This document shows, piece after piece, positions 32,220 through 41,058 of a stretch of DNA of 64,000 nucleotides. The DNA lies in the NCBI GenBank assembly GCA_029339505.1, contig JAQISU010000210.1, positions 16,006,001 to 16,070,000 on the forward strand, given 5' to 3'. A model generated the notes under the pieces. That model did not search any database. It saw only the letters and a program-made list of their open reading frames with translations, and was not told the origin of the DNA. This DNA comes from Unio delphinus (Eukaryota > Mollusca > Bivalvia > Unionida > Unionidae). Every line of letters starts with the position of its first letter. The stretch's first letter is position 1. Position numbers and translations under genes: made by a program.

Positions 32220-32601
32220 AATTCATCCTGGTTATGAGTCTATTAGTGGTTTCCAAGTAGGTTAAATGAGGTGGATTCATCACAATTAAACTCCCTGGGG
32301 AAACATTCGGGGAAGACGTATATAGGATATATCCTTGATCAGCATTATCTGATTTTGTAACGTCAATTGCATAACTTCCTAACACCGCATCACAAATAAC
32401 GTGTATTGCAATAACTGATGATATATCAACGTTGCCAGGGGAGCTGTGTTTGTTATTTTTATACGGTGAATTATTTGACCGTAGAATTTCTTCTGGAGGA
32501 TTTATTTTAAACCATAACGCGTGAATCTGTGGAAAGAATTCGTCAATGAGTTTATTCAACGACGCTTTCATTGCTGGTACATCCCATCCTGGAAATTTCA
32601 T
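32179..32601 (-). CDS. Putative virion structural protein, C-terminal beta domain
   Basis: 140 codons (MKFPGWDVPAMKASLNKLID ... ETTNRLITRMNFRITDQSFS then LIDL). The N-terminal third is helical. The rest alternates beta strands and ends in a RITDQ-type strand pair that I associate with minor capsid proteins of Polintons. It is the promoter-distal end of the minus-strand virion block and starts 6 bases after the previous gene's stop. It could also be the C-terminal part of a larger minor capsid protein split by frame breaks. Confidence 0.5.
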   Translation of the reverse strand: MKFPGWDVPAMKASLNKLIDEFFPQIHALWFKINPPEEILRSNNSPYKNNKHSSPGNVDISSVIAIHVICDAVLGSYAIDVTKSDNADQGYILYTSSPNVSPGSLIVMNPPHLTYLETTNRLITRMNFRITDQSFSLIDL

Positions 32602-32607
32602 AAAAAA

Positions 32608-33306
32608 CTAAATTATCATCGGTGCGTGAAAATACTCTTTTGAATTTTTCTCTGTTTGGTGATTTATCTTTGTAGACGAGAGAGAGAGTAATCTATCACT
32701 GAGGTAGTTCATATCGGAGATAATTTGATTTAGTTGACGATGTTCTTGTTTGATTGTCTCACGTTGAGTTGTTAAATCGAGTAGCAGAGATCGTTGTAGA
32801 TGTTCTCGCAATTGTCCCAATTGTGTTTGGAATGTTTGATTCATCGCGTTGAAGATCCCAATGAGACATTTTTCTGTGATTATCAATACACCTTGATCAC
32901 CTAGAGCAAATCGCCATATTATTTTACCATACTCGTTGTATTCGTAACATCTAAGTGTATCAGTTTCAGTTCCGTCGTAGACATCATATGAATTTTTTTG
33001 ATAAATGTCTTCAGGTCGTAGAAAACTAATGTCAGAGTTGTAATTTAACTTAGGATCAACAGCAGGTAATTCATCAGTGAAGATATTAGATTTTACAGGT
33101 TCAGGTAACTGGTGATGAACCGAAGGAAGACTATTCAACCACGCGTTGTGGGAAGAATTTTTCGATGACGTCGGTGAGTTTTCCTCGTATCCATGGTACG
33201 TTATATTCTGGAAATTTAAACGTAGGAATATCTTCAACGCGGATTTTATACATTGCTGCAAATGTTGTTCTTGTTGTATGATGATAATTTTATTACACAC
33301 TTCCAT
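32608..33306 (-). CDS. Coiled-coil virion-block protein, unrecognised
   Basis: 232 codons, unbroken. After a polar N-terminus comes a beta-rich middle (YNEYGKIIWRFALGDQGVLI) and, at residues about 158-205, a long amphipathic coiled coil (QTQLGQLREHLQRSLLLDLT ... LNQIISDMNYLSDRLLSL). The start overlaps the preceding frame by 61 bases, so the true start may be internal. Position among structural genes suggests a virion or assembly protein; no family is recognised. Confidence 0.5.
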   Translation of the reverse strand: MEVCNKIIIIQQEQHLQQCIKSALKIFLRLNFQNITYHGYEENSPTSSKNSSHNAWLNSLPSVHHQLPEPVKSNIFTDELPAVDPKLNYNSDISFLRPEDIYQKNSYDVYDGTETDTLRCYEYNEYGKIIWRFALGDQGVLIITEKCLIGIFNAMNQTFQTQLGQLREHLQRSLLLDLTTQRETIKQEHRQLNQIISDMNYLSDRLLSLSSTKINHQTEKNSKEYFHAPMII

Positions 33307-34127
33307 GTACTTGATAACATCATCGCGGCGTGGTGGATTTCACTGATTGCTGTTATCAAATAATCTCTAAATCGCTCAAAATCGCTATTCATTAAGCTAA
33401 ACTCTTTAGTAATCTCTGCATCATTTGTTTCAAAATACTCATTATCAGCGTCCCCCTTTGCTCGCAAATGATTAAAAATATCATTTAATGGTAGATCATA
33501 TGTTAGATGAAGATTATCATCAGGTATACGTGGTTGGTCATAACCGTGATAATCTTCTTTTGTGGATATATAGTCGGATTTTAATGGCTCGCGTGGTAGA
33601 TCTTTTATATCAACGGTGCCTGGTGGATACTCAAGGTAACCCAATAAAGTTCTAATTGAGCTGTTATATATATCTACGGCATAATCAGGTGAATTTATCT
33701 CAATGACCGTCGACAACAGTGGTTCATGTCCTTTTATCTCAATGGGAGATTTATCAGGTCCATCTGGGACGTCAATGGTATTTTTCCCGTGATTGCTTCG
33801 ATGGATTCTATGATTATTTCATTAATATCTTCAATGTCATTTGCGCCGGTGGGTAGGTGTATTGTGTGCCATTCTGGTTCATCAGTGTTGGGTTTATTCT
33901 TGTATGAAAAAGTAAAACTGTTATTGGGGAGTTTACCATTTAAATGGTTCTGATCGCACATTTGGTCAGCTGTGATAACATCTTAATTGCGTTAGCGCTA
34001 TCTCAGATGCTGCCAGCGGAGGGTTAAATTCAACGCTAAACTCTGGTGTTTTCGTTACTAGTGAGATTAATTTTGTTTTCGTCGTGGTAGTATTTTCTGC
34101 TATTCGTTGAAGCAGTTCTTGTGACAT
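33246..34127 (-). pseudogene. Polinton conserved structural protein (minor capsid type), broken
   Basis: The likely start is ATG at 34127 (MSQELLQRIAENTTT), followed by EFSVEFNPPLAASEIALTQL. The next piece, in another frame at 33734-33961, reads FTFSYKNKPNTDEPEWHTIH then LPTGANDIEDINEIIIESI. The third frame, 33246-33716, carries YNSSIRTLLGYLEYPPGTVD and continues with an acidic region. The combination 'NPPL..., ...LPTGANDIEDINE, ...IRTLLGY' is the layout of a conserved beta-rich protein present in many animal Polintons and probably part of the capsid. There are at least two frame changes (near 33965 and 33720). Confidence 0.62.
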
Positions 34128-34623
34128 TGTTAATGTAATTGTTATTGTCAACGTTGAAATTGTTTTCACGCTCCAATTTCGACATCGTTGAATCATACAA
34201 CCGAACCATCTTCGAGAATTCCTCGTCGGATAAAAATTCGTCATCGATGGATGTTGAGATCAACATTGATAATTGCGAATACGCGTTGGATACTATGGTG
34301 AGTTTAACAACATAGTTATGCAGTTTTCGCTGAGAGCATGATGATATTTTTTTGTTATTCCGGTAAATACTCCAGAGATTGTTGCTGCTGCGGATATACA
34401 AATTGGAACAACAACTGGAGCTATCATGGTCACCGAAGATAGTATTATTGGAGCTGGCAATTAAACCAGATACCGAGTACACGGTTACGTCAATGACGTT
34501 GATTCTTCGTTGATATTTTTTTAGTTTTACGCGATATTGTTCAGCGAGTATTCCTAAGCTAGTATGAAATTCTTTGATGGTATCATAACGGTATTGAGAT
34601 ACTGAAGGTATCGTTGATGACAT
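34036..34623 (-). pseudogene. Polinton membrane/coiled-coil protein, hydrophobic core out of frame
   Basis: N-terminus MSSTIPSVSQYRYDTIKEFH is followed by a basic coil (LAEQYRVKLKKYQRRINVID). The C-terminal half (YSQLSMLISTSIDDEFLSDE then EFSKMVRLYDSTMSKLERE) matches the pattern of a conserved Polinton protein whose middle is a membrane-spanning segment. Here the middle reads as Asn/Ser-rich nonsense in this frame, while the adjacent frame at about 34360-34450 gives a hydrophobic Val/Ile/Ala/Gly run. Two compensating frameshifts therefore bracket the membrane segment. The 3' end overlaps the next gene's start by about 90 bases. Family role is uncertain; a virion membrane or entry-associated protein is possible. 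Confidence 0.6.
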
Positions 34624-34673
34624 TTTTATCTATTAACACAGTAAACAATTTCAATTCTTGAATCTCTTCGATT

Positions 34674-35531
34674 TCAGTTTAGTTGTTTGCTTAAATCCGC
34701 TACGAATTCCACATACCACGACGCGGAAACCCTAGCCAAATTATTATCCATGGATGTTATCGTAAATTGTTCAATCGTATCCTTGTCGATGATCGTTGAT
34801 ATCGTATTATTGATTCCAGATGAGCTCGGCGATGATATATAAAACAGAGTTGGTGTCACTAGTGTTAATCGATAAATACCCTTAACGGTTGCAGTGACAT
34901 GTAAAATATTATTTGTGGGTATCCACGTAAATGATCCGTATTGAATTGTGTATACAACGCTGTTGGCTTTCTCATGAGGGATTTTTGTTTTTTCAAGTAT
35001 TGGTATCATCCTTATTGCATCCTCTTTGATGGCATTGGTGGTCGTTTTGAGATCATCGATAGATTTTTTTATATCTGACAGTTTTATATCGAGTTTATCA
35101 AGTGGAGATCCGAGAAATTTATCGACGATGTTTCTACGACATGTTGAAAATTGTTTTACGTGGTCTTCATATTTAGATTGAAGTGTTGTTAGTTCCAACA
35201 TAGAATCTTTTATCGTTATGAGATTCAGTGTAGTCACGGGTGGATTTCCAAAAAATTCTGTCACAGGTTTATCAATGTTATCCACGATGGAATTTTGTAA
35301 ATTAGTAAAAGTATTAAATATCTTTATATGATTATCATATTGTTCACGTAGTCTTTTTAGATCAACGATGTTGTCGTTGACGGATTTTTGTAAACCCGTT
35401 TGATCCTGTAATTTTTTTAATTCATCTAAGTTTGTTATCGATGAGATAGCTCTCCTGATCATTCTTTTTACTTGTCCGATAGTAACTCCTTCAGAAACAC
35501 GTGATACTGATCTTCCAAAAATATCTGCCAT
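34674..35531 (-). CDS. Coiled-coil plus beta-domain virion-block protein, intact, unrecognised
   Basis: 285 codons with no break. Residues 20-190 form several coiled-coil or helical-bundle segments (LKKLQDQTGLQKSVNDNIVD, LTTLQSKYEDHVKQF, IKLSDIKKSIDDLKTTTNAI). Residues 195-285 are beta-rich (SVVYTIQYGSFTWIPTNNIL ... RVSASWYVEFVADL). A trimeric-looking stalk followed by a C-terminal beta head is the build of fibre or spike proteins, but that is inference from architecture only. It lies between the protease and the membrane-type protein and is one of the cleanest genes of the element. Confidence 0.55.
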   Translation of the reverse strand: MADIFGRSVSRVSEGVTIGQVKRMIRRAISSITNLDELKKLQDQTGLQKSVNDNIVDLKRLREQYDNHIKIFNTFTNLQNSIVDNIDKPVTEFFGNPPVTTLNLITIKDSMLELTTLQSKYEDHVKQFSTCRRNIVDKFLGSPLDKLDIKLSDIKKSIDDLKTTTNAIKEDAIRMIPILEKTKIPHEKANSVVYTIQYGSFTWIPTNNILHVTATVKGIYRLTLVTPTLFYISSPSSSGINNTISTIIDKDTIEQFTITSMDNNLARVSASWYVEFVADLSKQLN

Positions 35532-35589
35532 GTTACATTGAATATTTATCTTTGATTGAAAAATCTTTGAAAATCCTTCGAATTTTTCA

Positions 35590-35975
35590 TCATTCGTGGA
35601 TGGCTTTATGAGGTAATTTAGAACTCGTTGAGATAGTTGTTAGCGCGTTAAGAACCTTTCGTCCGCATATTGGAGGATCTGTTAATGTCTGCGTAGGTAA
35701 CTTTGAATACCAAATTGAGATTGTGGAAAATTCGGATACATATTTGACAAATTCGTTCGGGGTTGGTAATCCATATGAGTCAAAATAAATAATCGATGTT
35801 GGATATATTGCGTAACAAAACCAATGAGTTCCAGGTCCAGTATTATCATCAAGATTAATTATACCAGTTTCTGGTATTTGTGGTTGTGCTGGTAATTGAT
35901 CTCGCATGAATACACCCCTGAAATGTTTTATTGGGAGTTTTTTTTTACTGCGTCGAGTAAATCAAAATTTGACAT
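35590..35975 (-). pseudogene. Adenain-like cysteine protease, frameshifted near N-terminus
   Basis: Virion-maturation protease of the adenovirus type (C5/Ulp1-like fold). The frame from 35907 shows the ordered catalytic set: His28 (GPGTHWFCYAI), Asp43 (YFDSYG), Gln73 and Cys81 (PICGRKVLNAL). The true start is probably ATG at 35975 (MSNFDLLDAV); its frame is broken by one base at an A9 run (about 35938-35946) before GVFMRDQLP. It cleaves capsid precursors in related viruses. It is located between the pX-like gene and the coiled-coil protein. A single homopolymer change separates it from an open gene, so sequencing error is a real alternative to decay. Confidence 0.85.
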
Positions 35976-36040
35976 TGGATTTAACTGGTTTTGTAATATC
36001 TTGTGAATCGACTTCCTGGTAGTCTGAATCCTTTTCCCCT

Positions 36041-36459
36041 TTATTTAGTTCTAACTGATCCACTGGTTGCTTTCTTTACTGCAAGCCCTGCCGCGGTACC
36101 AAGAGCTCCTAGCGCTGCTGCTTTAGCCACCGCAGGAGCTGCTGCTGCAATCAACGCTGGAATTGCAGCTAACAGCGGGAATATACCGCCGGTTTTAATT
36201 ATATCTTTGACAGCAGCTTGTAAAAAGTCAATCTGATTCCTGTGTTGCCCTTTAATTCTTTGTTGAAATGACCAAGTTGAGTTTTCGTCAACGATAATTT
36301 ATTTGATCCACCTGTCATCTGTTCTTTTGTAAGCATTATCGTTGTGCCACACTCAGTAGAATTTTTTGATTGAAGTTTCTTTACCTGACCAGGTGTCAGG
36401 GTGACATTAATATGATTGTACGACATTTTATTTAGATAGTGATCATCTAATTGTCCCAT
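36041..36459 (-). pseudogene. pX-like basic minor virion protein, frameshifted
   Basis: It starts within a TAATG overlap with the capsid-protein stop (36457-36461), or at a second Met at 36426. The N-terminal half has the repeated KLQ/LTKEQM/LTKTQ pattern (INVTLTPGQVKKLQS, TIMLTKEQMTGG, LSLTKTQLGHFNKE) known from conserved small Polinton proteins. A frame change near 36215-36235 leads into a GGIFPLLAAIPALIAAAAPA segment and a basic end. Related adenoviral pX/mu proteins are basic core proteins processed by the protease, which is encoded just downstream. The overlapping TAATG suggests coupled expression with the capsid gene. Confidence 0.75.
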
Positions 36460-37890
36460 TATATATTTTCTATCGGTGCGTCAGTGACTCGCATTTTTCC
36501 ACCACCACCTTCAAGTATCATAGATTTATCACTAAGAATAACAGCAATTGCTCTAAATCCTCCAAGGACATTACCGATACGAGCTTGAAATTTTACATCA
36601 ACGGTCGAGTGTTTAGATAGATCAAGATGCTGCAATGAAAAGTAATAAATCGGGTATAGTGTTTTAAAATCCCACTGCGATATTTGTAGTCCAGTATCAA
36701 CGTTTTGATCACGACCCATAAAAGACCACAATCGATGATATACTCGTCCTATTTGATTGTTTTTGTATTTGAGAGTAAGTTGTTCTGCTGGTTCTTGCTG
36801 ATTACTTACTCGCAATGATACCTCAGTGACGTCACATTGATCAAATGTCATATGGGATCGCAATTGTAAGCTGTCATTTGCAACTCCGGCTATTTTTTGC
36901 GTTTTATTAACACTTTGTAATGCAACAAACACATATCTTGGCGCGGATATATTTTTCGTTAACGCAATTTGCCAAGTAAAATCTCCAGTAACGTTGCTAG
37001 TTGTCGTAGCTGTTGTAACATCAGCCCAGCTTAGTAATATCCTTCCTCCTTTATCCATAAAAGATTACAACCTTGCTTCATCAGCCAACGATGGAGTCAT
37101 AATTGGCATCCACAACTTTAATTTTGTCAACTCTACATTACCATCTCTAACAGGATCAGCACCATGGTGAAAAGCATGATCATCAGTTGATCTTCGTGTT
37201 AGCACTACAGTATGACTAGCACCAAAGATCACTTTTCGCACATCTCGGCAAAATCCAAATATATGCGACAACGGAATCACACATGAAAATCTACCAAGGT
37301 TATCTATGTTCTCTTTTCGTGCTGCAAATCCTGTGTTGTAAGTATCATATTTACTAATAATCATATCCTCGACTTAGGAGCAGCACGATTCTTTGGTTGT
37401 CTGAAAAGAAATTCAACATGATTAGCGCTTTCGGTAGTATCTTTCGCAAACATCATTGAATGACCTGCAGATTTAATAAAATCATCAGAGTATCTAGCTA
37501 AACCTATTATTGTGGTTGCAACATCAACATCATTATCGATGGATTCTATTCTAGTAGAATTGATTATATACTGCGCGCTGCTAAATAGCGCCATTATGCC
37601 ATTGTTGACAAACCCGATCGGGATATTTTCAAGGTGATCACCGACGACAAATTCAGTATTATCATGCTTTTTTAGTTGTCCCTCTTCTTCGATGTACGCT
37701 TCACACGGCAAGAAGTATTTAGATGTGTCATCAAATCTAATTTCAATTCGTGACCTTGTATTTGGATTCTGGGCGTTTTACGAATAATGCTGATAATCGC
37801 GTATATAATTATTTTTTTGTACAGGAGCATCTACATCAAAAGCATCATCGACTTCTTGTTCAAACACTATAACATAACGTCATGGATCTA
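36459..37890 (-). pseudogene. Major capsid protein (double jelly-roll, hexon-like), multiply broken
   Basis: Forms the capsid shell. Readable in three successive frames: about 37890-37361 (FEQEVDDAFDVDAPVQ near the start; TAA near 37770; then IEIRFDDTSKYFLPCEAYIE, IGFVNNGIMALFSS and FLFRQPKNRAAPK), 37364-37065 (LGRFSCVIPLSHIFGFCRDV, KVIFGASHTVVLTRR) and 37058-36459 (VFVALQSVNKTQ, LQISQWDFKTLYPIYYFSLQ, VDVKFQARIGNVLGGFRAIA). The PLSHIFGFC strand and the YPIYYFSL strand are landmark segments of Polinton capsid proteins. Total length is about 475 codons, near family size. Breaks: one nonsense codon and at least two frame changes (near 37362 and 37062). No clear in-frame start Met is seen. Confidence 0.82.
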
Positions 37891-37992
37891 AATCATTAAT
37901 CGTTTCAGACCGAAACCAGCAATTAATCTCAACCTCTTTTTTGCTATTTTATTAATTGCGCTACCTATCTTAGGTGGCATTTGATCCGTAGA

Positions 37993-38276
37993 TTATAATT
38001 TTACTGGTTTTCTCTTTGAAGTAAAACCTCTTGCTAACAACATAAGCTTGTCTTTGGCGGCACTTATCACATCAACAACCTTATTACCAGCTGCTGTACC
38101 AATCTTATCACCGATAACCCAATAGCTTTTGATGCTATTTCTTTACCGACTGGTAGTAATTTTGGAGCAACTCGAGTAAATAATCTAGTAACAACATCAC
38201 CGAGTCCATTTCCATACGTGAGTTTGTAAACTGGTAATCGTGAATTTACGACATAAACAGGTCTTGCTCTGTTCAT
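37993..38276 (-). pseudogene. pVI-like small virion protein, frameshifted
   Basis: Starts MNRARPVYVVNSRLPVYKLT then YGNGLGDVVTRLF, a conserved opening of a small Polinton virion protein (compare adenoviral pVI, membrane-active after capsid disassembly). After the basic, Ala/Leu-rich helix the frame changes near 38110. The adjacent frame continues GTAAGNKVVDVISAAKDKLM then LLARGFTSKRKPVKL and stops at 37993-37995. It sits just upstream of the capsid gene in the transcription direction. Confidence 0.65.
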
Positions 38277-38315
38277 ACTATCATTTTATTTAAATGCTAC
38301 ATATCTAATCGATGA

Positions 38316-39326
38316 TCAATCGCTGTAATAATCATCAGTAAGTTCATCGATGAAACTACGATATAGTTGTATATCCATTACACGACCTTAAAATAAGTGT
38401 TGACAGATTTCAGCAGCTTCATTAATTATCTCCGGGGAATTTTTCCCAGCTCGTTTTCCTCCAATGAGAACTTCTAACCGTGATATATCATCGAGGATAC
38501 TTCTTGAACAAGGTATATTACCACTGTGATAACCCTCGCCGGTAAATTCTTTTTCTGTTGTACCAGTTGCGTTTTCTTCAGAATCAACTTGGACACGTTG
38601 AGATACAAAGGGTGCAATTGGTGTCGGTGGTTTTTCTATTTGAGATATCAACTTTTCAAGGTTCTTTAATCCTTTATCATTATGTGGTAGTGTAGACTTT
38701 TTAATTCTTGCCAAATATAATTTTTTTTTCCATTCATCCCTGGAAGTTATAGTGTCTTCATACCCGCTATTCATATATTGTTCTCGTTGACATTTTGGAA
38801 ATGAATCGATGATAAATTGAGCAAATTGTCTATCAGTCACAGATTCTTTCTTAATATCATTTATCACATCACTTTTAAATATTTTCTCCGGGTTAAGATC
38901 TCTTCGTGTTGTTTTACTTTTTTGTTGTTGTTTTTCTTCAAATAATTCAGGCGGTACGCTAACAAGTTGTTCAACTTCTTCAATTGGTTCAGGTGGTTGT
39001 TCTTGTTGTCTTATAGCAGTTACTATATCACCAGGGAGTGTTTTCAAGTATTTTTTTGCTGTTTTAGATCTTTTTGCTATCTTTGCGGCTTCTGTACCAA
39101 CTTTTGCGGTCTCTGTACCAACTTGTTCAGTAGCGGCAACAACTTTTTCAGTTGCTGTAGTTATCGGCTTCAATAATTGTTTAGTATCAGCGGTATAATC
39201 TGATTTTTGTTGTTGTCGAGCTTGCAAATTATCTCTGAAAGAATCTCTCACCGGGAGAAATTTCTTGATCGCAGCCAACCGTTTTCTAGTTAATCTAGTT
39301 ATTTGTGCTTCTCCGACGTTTGCCAT
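38316..39326 (-). pseudogene. Conserved Polinton virion-block protein, premature stop near the end
   Basis: 312-codon frame starting MANVGEAQITRLTRKRLAAI and ending EIINEAAEICQHLF at a TAA (38388-38390). The same frame continues past the TAA for another 24 codons (GRVMDIQLYRSFIDELTDDY) to TGA at 38316-38318, and this tail is the expected end of the family, so the TAA is a nonsense mutation. The N-terminal third is basic, with a coiled coil of TExVG repeats (VAATEQVGTETAKVGTEAAK). The C-terminal part holds RLEVLIGGKRAGKNSPEIIN. First gene of the minus-strand block, 35 bases inside the right TIR. Function unknown. Confidence 0.65.
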
Positions 39327-39361
39327 TTATAAAAGAAATATATCGCTAATTCATCATTGTT

Positions 39362-39568
39362 AACCTCATAGCAGCAACGGGGTGGTGAAAACGACTGTGG
39401 CGTTGTTTTTTTTTTAAATTCTGTTTACCTAATGGACGCTTCTATTAAGCATTTATGAGGAAGCTTTGGATTACCAAAAAGACGCCTGTAACGGCTTGTT
39501 TTAAAGGAAGCTTTGGATTACCAAAAAGACGCCTGTAACGGCTTGTCCGATTCACCCCCTCTGCTGCT
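39362..39568 (-). repeat. Right terminal inverted repeat
   Basis: Reverse complement starts agcagcagagggggtgaatc. It contains the same internal direct repeat as the left TIR, here with a 48-base period (aagctttggattaccaaaaa plus gacgcctgtaacggcttg at 39461 and 39509). Confidence 0.95.
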
Positions 39569-41058
39569 TTCCATCAAAAAACTGAGGCTTAATTTTAAGG
39601 GTTGTTTGATCTACCATTCTGGGGCAATTTATGCAATGAATGCACATTGTGGTTTACAATTTTGCCATTTGATATTCTTTTGAGTTTTCTTTAATAGACG
39701 AGTTATATTCTTTTTTTCAAGCCTTTCATGCGTTTCATGTAATTTGTGAGAATTTTTTTAAATTTGCATACTCATTGTCTCACTCAAATCTCTATCTAAC
39801 CTCTCCTTGAAGAGAGTATTCACTTCCCAATTTTCATCCATATTTCTGTTTTCATTTTCAGTATCAATTTCACTGGAGGGAGATGCACCCCTAATAACAC
39901 TTTCAAGTGAATTGTGTCACAGAATTAGAAAGAAAAAGAAAAATAATTTTGTTTTGCCTTAGAAATGTTTGATTATTTGTGTTGTGCATGCGTACAACGT
40001 TGTCTGGGATGAACACGTGTTTTCTTCCCGACGAGCGACGGAACAAACATGTCTCTCTGCCGTAAACTACTTGCGGCTACGGACATCAAAATCATGATAT
40101 GCACGGGTATTTTACCCTGAATATTACTCACTGTCCTATGAATTAAGCAAGATTAAGGTATAATCGACAGTGATCTTTTGGATGTGGTGAGAAGAGCACG
40201 TATGTTCACATGGTATTTCTAAAAGCCATAGGGGTGAGTGTTAAATTTATATTTTATTTGATATAAGTTTATTGAGTTTGTATTGTCATATCGTGTATTG
40301 ATTCAATTATTACAACGCATATTTGAAACGGCGTGAACTGTGAATTTCACGTTGATTTAAAGCGTTGAATGAAATAGTATTTCCAGAACTCATTATTATT
40401 ACCAGCTTATGAGGTTACGTGGTTACGATGTGATGTAACGAGCTATCTAGATGTCTATATGTATGTACGTATGTCAGTACATGTGGTGGAGCCACGACTG
40501 TAGACGTAGCTAAGGCAATGATGCTGTATGCTGTATGTACGTGACTGACTGTACATGTAGTGGATCCATGAAGGGATGAGAGGCCGATACAAAAGAGTGG
40601 GTCAACCCGAGGAATGTGGTGAAACTTTGCGATTTATCGGTGGATGAATCGTGCGACTGTACAAGGGTCAAGAAGCATATGTTTATTCCAATTGTTGTTT
40701 AAATTGGTATATTAGTATTTACATAACATTATTTTGGTTCTTAGTTGAATTCCAGATTTGTGAATCTTGTTGACAGTGCAGAACATTTGAAACGTATTTG
40801 AAAACTTGAGATTGTTTGAATCCCACGCCTAAATTATTTCTAAAATAACACATGTTGATGTAATGAGTTTTGAAACTTTCAATTATTTCAATAACTTTTA
40901 TGTATTTCTTGAGCATGTTATTCGATGTAGAAATTATATATCACAAAAGGTGTGAATAACTTGACAGGTATGTCGGCTACATTACAGAAAACCTCTTCAC
41001 TATACATGATATGTGTAACTGACTACGAAAATGTAACTTGCACTTTGTACTGATAAAA
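39569..41058. other. Right flank of the Polinton, nothing firmly recognised
   Basis: On the minus strand 39580-39910 has short open stretches in different frames (for example ENWEVNTLFKERLDRDLSET), perhaps an old coding relic, but no domain is recognised. At 40450-40565 a phrase with gtacatgt(g/a)gtgga(g/t)cca is duplicated. No satellite like that at 26207 is present here. Confidence 0.4.

Larger units (their letters stand above)
26308..39568. mobile_element. Polinton/Maverick-type (adintovirus-like) element, 13.3 kb
   Basis: A self-contained block bounded by ~205-bp terminal inverted repeats that start 5'-AG. It carries the hallmark Polinton set: packaging ATPase, retroviral-type integrase, adenain-like protease, double jelly-roll capsid protein, minor virion proteins, and PLA2, zinc-ribbon and HNH proteins. 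The left third mixes strands; the right half is one long minus-strand virion block. No protein-primed DNA polymerase B is recognised, although the element is only 13.3 kb whereas typical Polintons run to 15-20 kb. Most genes have frame breaks. It is an old or error-prone copy of a virus-like transposon; with every capsid gene still recognisable, its ancestors were probably able to form particles. Flanks show no matching 6-bp TSD (aatatt left, ttccat right). Confidence 0.93.

Noticed and set aside
36003..36236. Ala-rich + strand open frame (77 codons)
   Set aside because: It lies opposite the hydrophobic, Ala-rich end of the minus-strand pX-like gene and reflects its GC-rich codons.
39580..39910. 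Minus-strand coding-like stretches next to the right TIR
   Set aside because: Short, in different frames and without any recognisable motif; too weak to call an interrupted host gene.
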